NCBI RefSeq assembly: GCF_900119695.1
Contig: NZ_LT632547.1
Coordinates: 1,116,001-1,180,000 of the forward strand
Direction of reading: 5' to 3'
Length of the DNA: 64,000 nucleotides
DNA from: Actinomyces urinae
GTDB taxonomy: Bacteria > Actinomycetota > Actinomycetes > Actinomycetales > Actinomycetaceae
The position numbers and the translations under genes were made by a program. The notes under the pieces were generated by a model. The model ran no database searches, was not told the origin of the DNA, and worked only from the letters and a program-made list of their open reading frames with translations. This document shows, piece after piece, positions 60,535-64,000 of this stretch. How positions within the stretch are numbered: the stretch's first letter is position 1; each line of letters opens with the position of its first letter.

Positions 60535-62226
60535 CTACTGGAACGACACAAACCACGGGCGCGGTTCAATACCCATGGTCTGCTCCGCGTTCAGCATCGG
60601 CTGGTCCTCATCGATGAAGTTCTTCCACGCCATCCAAACCCACGGCTGCATATCCTCACGAATCACGTCCCACGTATGCATCTTTGCCTCCGGACTTCCA
60701 TGACCATCCACGTGAACAACCGTTGCCAACTCGGGGTGCTGCACCATCTGGTCGCGGTCGCGAATCATCTGCAACTGAAACTGGTGCAACATAAACACCT
60801 TCTGTGGCAGATTGTTATCGCGCACAAGCTCGGCCAGCCACTGCGAAACCTCATTCACTTCCGCAATCTCAACGTGGCCAACCTGCTGCAAATGCACCTG
60901 GTCGCCATACAACTTCCACTCCGGATCGAGCGCTAATCCAACGTTCGGGCGCTTCAACAGTTCCGCGTAAAGCTGCGCCTGATCAAGCAATTTCGCATGC
61001 CCCGGCTGCAGGTCGATAATCGCGTAGCCACCCACCTCGGTAACCGCATCAACAGAAGAAGCCAGATCAGCTGCCGGCGTCACATCCGAATAAAGACCGT
61101 CATCTCCCGCACCCGCCGATGCGACCGTGGCAATGATTTCAAACGCCGGAATAACCGGCACATCACTGAACTGCTGGTACTGCTGCGCATACTGCAATGC
61201 CAGCTGTGCCGCTTCAGTTGGGGACTGTTCGCCCAGCGCTCCCAAAGCCGCCAGCTTCGGGTGGCCGTACAGAGCCACCATTCGCCTGCCCGGGAACACC
61301 AGGCCACCCCCGCCGGGCAACTCATCCGCGGAAGTCGCCAGCTGAGCGGTCTGAGCCAGCATCTGCGTTCCCCCAAAATCCGGGCCTAAACCAACCGCAA
61401 CCCTACCCTCGCGCATCAACTTCATAGATTCACTCGTCGCACGCGGATCAGCCTGCGCCAACACACTCACGTCAAGCCCCGCAGTTAGCGCATTAGCTAC
61501 CACTCCCAAGGGAGAATCCTGCGTGGCAAACCCGACCGCATTCGGATTCGCCTTGCCCCTTTCACCGCGTGGAAGGGAAGCTAGATCCACCATTCGCGAG
61601 GTGGGGGCTGCCTCCGTACTTTCCAAAACAGTCTCGGCTTTCTCCTCGCCGGTTTGCTCGGTCTGAGCGGGGTGTTCCGTGACGTCCTCGGCCGCAGTCT
61701 GCGGGTCAAACTCCGGCACCGTCACATTGGCTGGATCAAGACTTAGTAGATCATCCACGCCAAACTCATCGGTAACGCGGACCTCGGATCCCAAAACGGT
61801 ACTCAGCGCCTGCACGTTGCCCGCATCCGTCATCACGTCCACATCGGCTACAACGTCCACCGCGCCCACAGCCAACACCGTCTTCACGCCCAAACGCGTA
61901 AGCTCTGCACCTACGTCACCGGCGCTGGTCTCGGTCAACATAGGGATCGAGAGAACCCCTGCCACGGCGGCCGCCCGCGCCTGCGCAACCGGCTCTGTAG
62001 ATGCAACCACCGCGGCCTCAGCCCGTTCGAACAGTGCTTTGGAAACCTCCACATCCGTATCAAAAGCAACAGTCTCAGCAGGCGCGGCGGGCTGCGTGGC
62101 CTCCGTAAGTTCAGACTCAGATTTCAAAGACCCATCACGTGCGTTGGAGCAGGCCGCTAGACCACTCACCATCAACGCGGCAACCAAACCGGCTAGAAGC
62201 CGTGCCCCAATAGAAAACGCGCGCAT
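60535..62226 (-). CDS. Large surface lipoprotein with cell-wall-binding-like N-terminal region
   Basis: The 563-residue protein has a lipoprotein signal (SGLAAC, C26). Residues 55-135 resemble cell-wall-binding type 2 repeats (AVAGVLSIPMLTETSAG...LTRLGVKTVLAVG), and a Glu/Thr-rich linker follows. The C-terminal 300 residues may be a TIM-barrel-like domain (IIDLQPGHA, GLALDPEW, PQKVFMLHQFQ, VHVDGHGS), with conserved-looking Asp/His residues. I know no function. It should sit on the outer surface of the membrane. Confidence 0.72.
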   Translation of the reverse strand: MRAFSIGARLLAGLVAALMVSGLAACSNARDGSLKSESELTEATQPAAPAETVAFDTDVEVSKALFERAEAAVVASTEPVAQARAAAVAGVLSIPMLTETSAGDVGAELTRLGVKTVLAVGAVDVVADVDVMTDAGNVQALSTVLGSEVRVTDEFGVDDLLSLDPANVTVPEFDPQTAAEDVTEHPAQTEQTGEEKAETVLESTEAAPTSRMVDLASLPRGERGKANPNAVGFATQDSPLGVVANALTAGLDVSVLAQADPRATSESMKLMREGRVAVGLGPDFGGTQMLAQTAQLATSADELPGGGGLVFPGRRMVALYGHPKLAALGALGEQSPTEAAQLALQYAQQYQQFSDVPVIPAFEIIATVASAGAGDDGLYSDVTPAADLASSVDAVTEVGGYAIIDLQPGHAKLLDQAQLYAELLKRPNVGLALDPEWKLYGDQVHLQQVGHVEIAEVNEVSQWLAELVRDNNLPQKVFMLHQFQLQMIRDRDQMVQHPELATVVHVDGHGSPEAKMHTWDVIREDMQPWVWMAWKNFIDEDQPMLNAEQTMGIEPRPWFVSFQ

Positions 62227-62343
62227 ACCAAACCCCTCAGATAGTTAGCGCCCAAAGTCTAACAAGTGCGGGGCATCTACCCGAACGCAGGTTCACTGCA
62301 GCCGTCCACGACTCGACGAAATCAAGCTGGGCGCGCGACCTTG

Positions 62344-63099
62344 TTAGACGTAACGGGACACCCAGCTGGCGATGATCTCTCCTGCCCAGGCAGCTACACC
62401 CGGCCTCGTCAACAAATGATCCGATCCATCCAATGCCACAAAGCTCTTCGGCATCTGCGCAGACCGGTAAATATCCATCGCGTTATGCACGTCCACAACC
62501 CCATCTTGAGGCGAATGCATCACCAGCAGGGCGGCGGAGAGCGAACTGATCTTCTTATGAAAACCGTCTTGATTCTTCAGGTCGTGGAAAATCGGCGCGC
62601 CCACCAGCATCTCATGACCCGCAATCTGAATGACAGCCGTGCCCTCTTGGAACACCGGCGTCAGACGATCCTTCAAAATTTCTGCCACATGTCCCGGATC
62701 CGAGGGCGCCGCAATCGTTGTAACCGCAACAACCGAATCTAAATCCCCAGCTGCCGCAAGCACAGCCGCGCCGCCAAGTGAATGACCCACCAACAACTTC
62801 ACCGTGCGTCCCTGCGAGTTCATCCACCGGCACGCGGCTTTCAAATCTTCAACATCGGCAGAAAACGTGGACTCTGTGAAGTTACCAGCCGACGCGCCCA
62901 ACCCTGCAAAATCGAAACGCAACACGCCAATACCACGATTCTTCAAAGCTTTCGCAATCCGTGACACCGCCGGAACAGAAATGTTACACGTGAAACAATG
63001 CGCAACGATAGCCCAAGTTTTCGGCTCGTTATCAGGGGTATCCAACACCCCGCTGAGCTTTAATCCCGTCGCGCCTTCAAACGTAACCTGCTGCGCCAT
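62344..63099 (-). CDS. Alpha/beta hydrolase
   Basis: The 251-residue hydrolase has GHSLGG (S107), likely acid D199 (PQDGVV) and H228 (GSDHLL). AHCFTCN early in the protein is the oxyanion-side motif of the hydrolases that are sometimes fused to OsmC; the OsmC part is absent here. It is a soluble esterase-like enzyme with unknown substrate. The ATG at 63099 has AAAGGAG about 6 bases upstream. It lies 30 bases after the glycosyltransferase stop and may share its transcript. Confidence 0.85.
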   Translation of the reverse strand: MAQQVTFEGATGLKLSGVLDTPDNEPKTWAIVAHCFTCNISVPAVSRIAKALKNRGIGVLRFDFAGLGASAGNFTESTFSADVEDLKAACRWMNSQGRTVKLLVGHSLGGAAVLAAAGDLDSVVAVTTIAAPSDPGHVAEILKDRLTPVFQEGTAVIQIAGHEMLVGAPIFHDLKNQDGFHKKISSLSAALLVMHSPQDGVVDVHNAMDIYRSAQMPKSFVALDGSDHLLTRPGVAAWAGEIIASWVSRYV

Positions 63100-63129
63100 G
63101 CCTCGCTCCTTTGCGCGCGTACCGGCCTC

Positions 63130-64000
63130 TTAGAATCCGACCTCTTTATCGACTACAAAATGAGGACGATGCTTAACCTCACGATAAATCCTACCCACGT
63201 ATTCACCAATTACACCCAGCGCAAGTAACTGAATGCCTGAAAACGCAATGATCGCCGCGATAGTCGTAACGTAACCGGGAGTCTGCACGCCGTAAATCGA
63301 CCAGTCAACGATTAGCCAAATCAGGTAAACAAGGGCCAGAGCGAACATGAAACCACCGAGGCTCGCAACCACGCGTAGCGGCTTCGCATTGAACGAGACG
63401 ATACCGTCCCAACCGTAGTTGAACAGGGACCTAAACGACCACGAAGATGCTCCTGCAATGCGCTGCTCATTCTCATACTTAACGTAGGAAGTAGGATAGC
63501 CGATCCAAGAGAATAAGCCCTTTGAAAACCGCGAGCGCTCATCGAGGGCGAGGAGTGTTTCCACTGCGCGGCGCGAAAGCAAACGGAAATCGCCGGCTCC
63601 GTCCACGAGCTCCACTTCCTCCATCATCTTGTTGGACAACCTGTAGTACATGCGAGAAAAAGCGGTTCTCAGCCTCGAGTCACCATCGCGATTGCGAAGC
63701 GCAACCACCTGGTCGACGCCCTCATCCTCCATCACTTGAATCAGCTTAGGAATCAGCCTGGGCGGATGCTGCAAATCCGCATCCATAACCAACGTAGCGT
63801 CACCATCGGCATACGTCAGCCCGGCGAGCATTGCCGGTTCCTTACCGAAATTGCGCGACAACAGCACGCCGCGAACCCGATCATGCTTGCCTGCAAGCTC
63901 CTCAATCACCGCGGCAGTATTGTCCGCAGACCCATCATCAACCAAAATGAGGTCCCAATCTTGCGGACCGTCCACAAACGCGGCCTCCACCTGACGAACC
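63130..64000 (-). CDS. Family 2 glycosyltransferase, DPM1/GtrB type (5' end outside window)
   Basis: The frame is open through the window edge, so at least 289 residues are seen and the N-terminus is missing. Visible motifs are ILVDDGSADNT, LSRNFGKEPAML and VMDADLQHPP (the DxD metal site), followed by two C-terminal membrane segments (about the last 80 residues). Enzymes of this type move a sugar from a nucleotide sugar to polyprenyl phosphate on the cytoplasmic face. The sugar is not determined. Confidence 0.9.
   Translation of the reverse strand, partial: VRQVEAAFVDGPQDWDLILVDDGSADNTAAVIEELAGKHDRVRGVLLSRNFGKEPAMLAGLTYADGDATLVMDADLQHPPRLIPKLIQVMEDEGVDQVVALRNRDGDSRLRTAFSRMYYRLSNKMMEEVELVDGAGDFRLLSRRAVETLLALDERSRFSKGLFSWIGYPTSYVKYENEQRIAGASSWSFRSLFNYGWDGIVSFNAKPLRVVASLGGFMFALALVYLIWLIVDWSIYGVQTPGYVTTIAAIIAFSGIQLLALGVIGEYVGRIYREVKHRPHFVVDKEVGF

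Overview
The window looks like chromosome of a high-GC Gram-positive bacterium (Actinomycetota). The evidence is the gene content (YwiC-like protein, Abhydrolase_9 protein, a very large flippase with a kinase-like domain, RidA of the actinobacterial type), frequent GTG/TTG starts, 1-11 bp gene overlaps and the protein style. A complete-looking sialic-acid uptake and breakdown locus suggests a host-associated species, possibly of the Actinomycetaceae; that placement is inference.

Layout. 1-2.2 kb: the end of a class A penicillin-binding protein and a metallophosphoesterase. 2.2-4.1 kb: a tRNA-Pro(CGG) whose 3' half is repeated 1.6 kb downstream (47 of 48 bases identical). The repeats bracket two AT-richer orphan genes, which has the form of a very small island inserted into the tRNA gene. 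4.1-7.8 kb: a divergent cluster of two paralogous membrane proteins (DUF5692-like) and a membrane-anchored SRPBCC-like protein. 7.9-9.2 kb: two small membrane proteins. 9.2-14.9 kb: purB between two loci encoding related serine hydrolases with long N-terminal regions. 15.0-17.6 kb: copper handling (copZ-copA), in which the CopA metal-binding domain lies inside the ATP-binding part instead of at the N-terminus. 17.6-31 kb: envelope and transport functions (GT-C-like protein, DedA, flippase with kinase-like domain, DsbA-like/CcdA thiol pair, CapA-like lipoprotein, Abhydrolase_9 protein, BrnQ, methyltransferase).

31-36.2 kb: pntAB (proton-translocating transhydrogenase), then a sulfide:quinone-oxidoreductase-like flavoprotein and a 62-residue partner gene. 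36.5-46 kb: the sialic acid locus. On the minus strand are a binding protein, a permease, a fused permease-ATPase, an ATPase and a NanA-type lyase; on the plus strand are a GntR/FadR-type regulator and a sialidase. 46.1-49.2 kb: a MacAB-type adaptor/ATPase/permease set. 49.3-52.1 kb: a CE7 esterase and nanK-nanE, which complete the path from sialoglycan to GlcNAc-6-phosphate. 52.1-64 kb: RidA, a LysP-like permease, an AKR-like protein, an RluA-type pseudouridine synthase, a histidine kinase/response regulator pair, a DASS transporter, a lipoprotein, a hydrolase and the end of a family 2 glycosyltransferase.

The observations most worth following are the tRNA-Pro mini-island with its displaced terminator, the CopA domain insertion, the DUF5692/SRPBCC cluster with an identical 10-mer facing each divergent gene, the SQR-like enzyme lacking one expected cysteine, and the sialidase with no visible export signal. 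All assignments come from reading the sequence; no database search was run.
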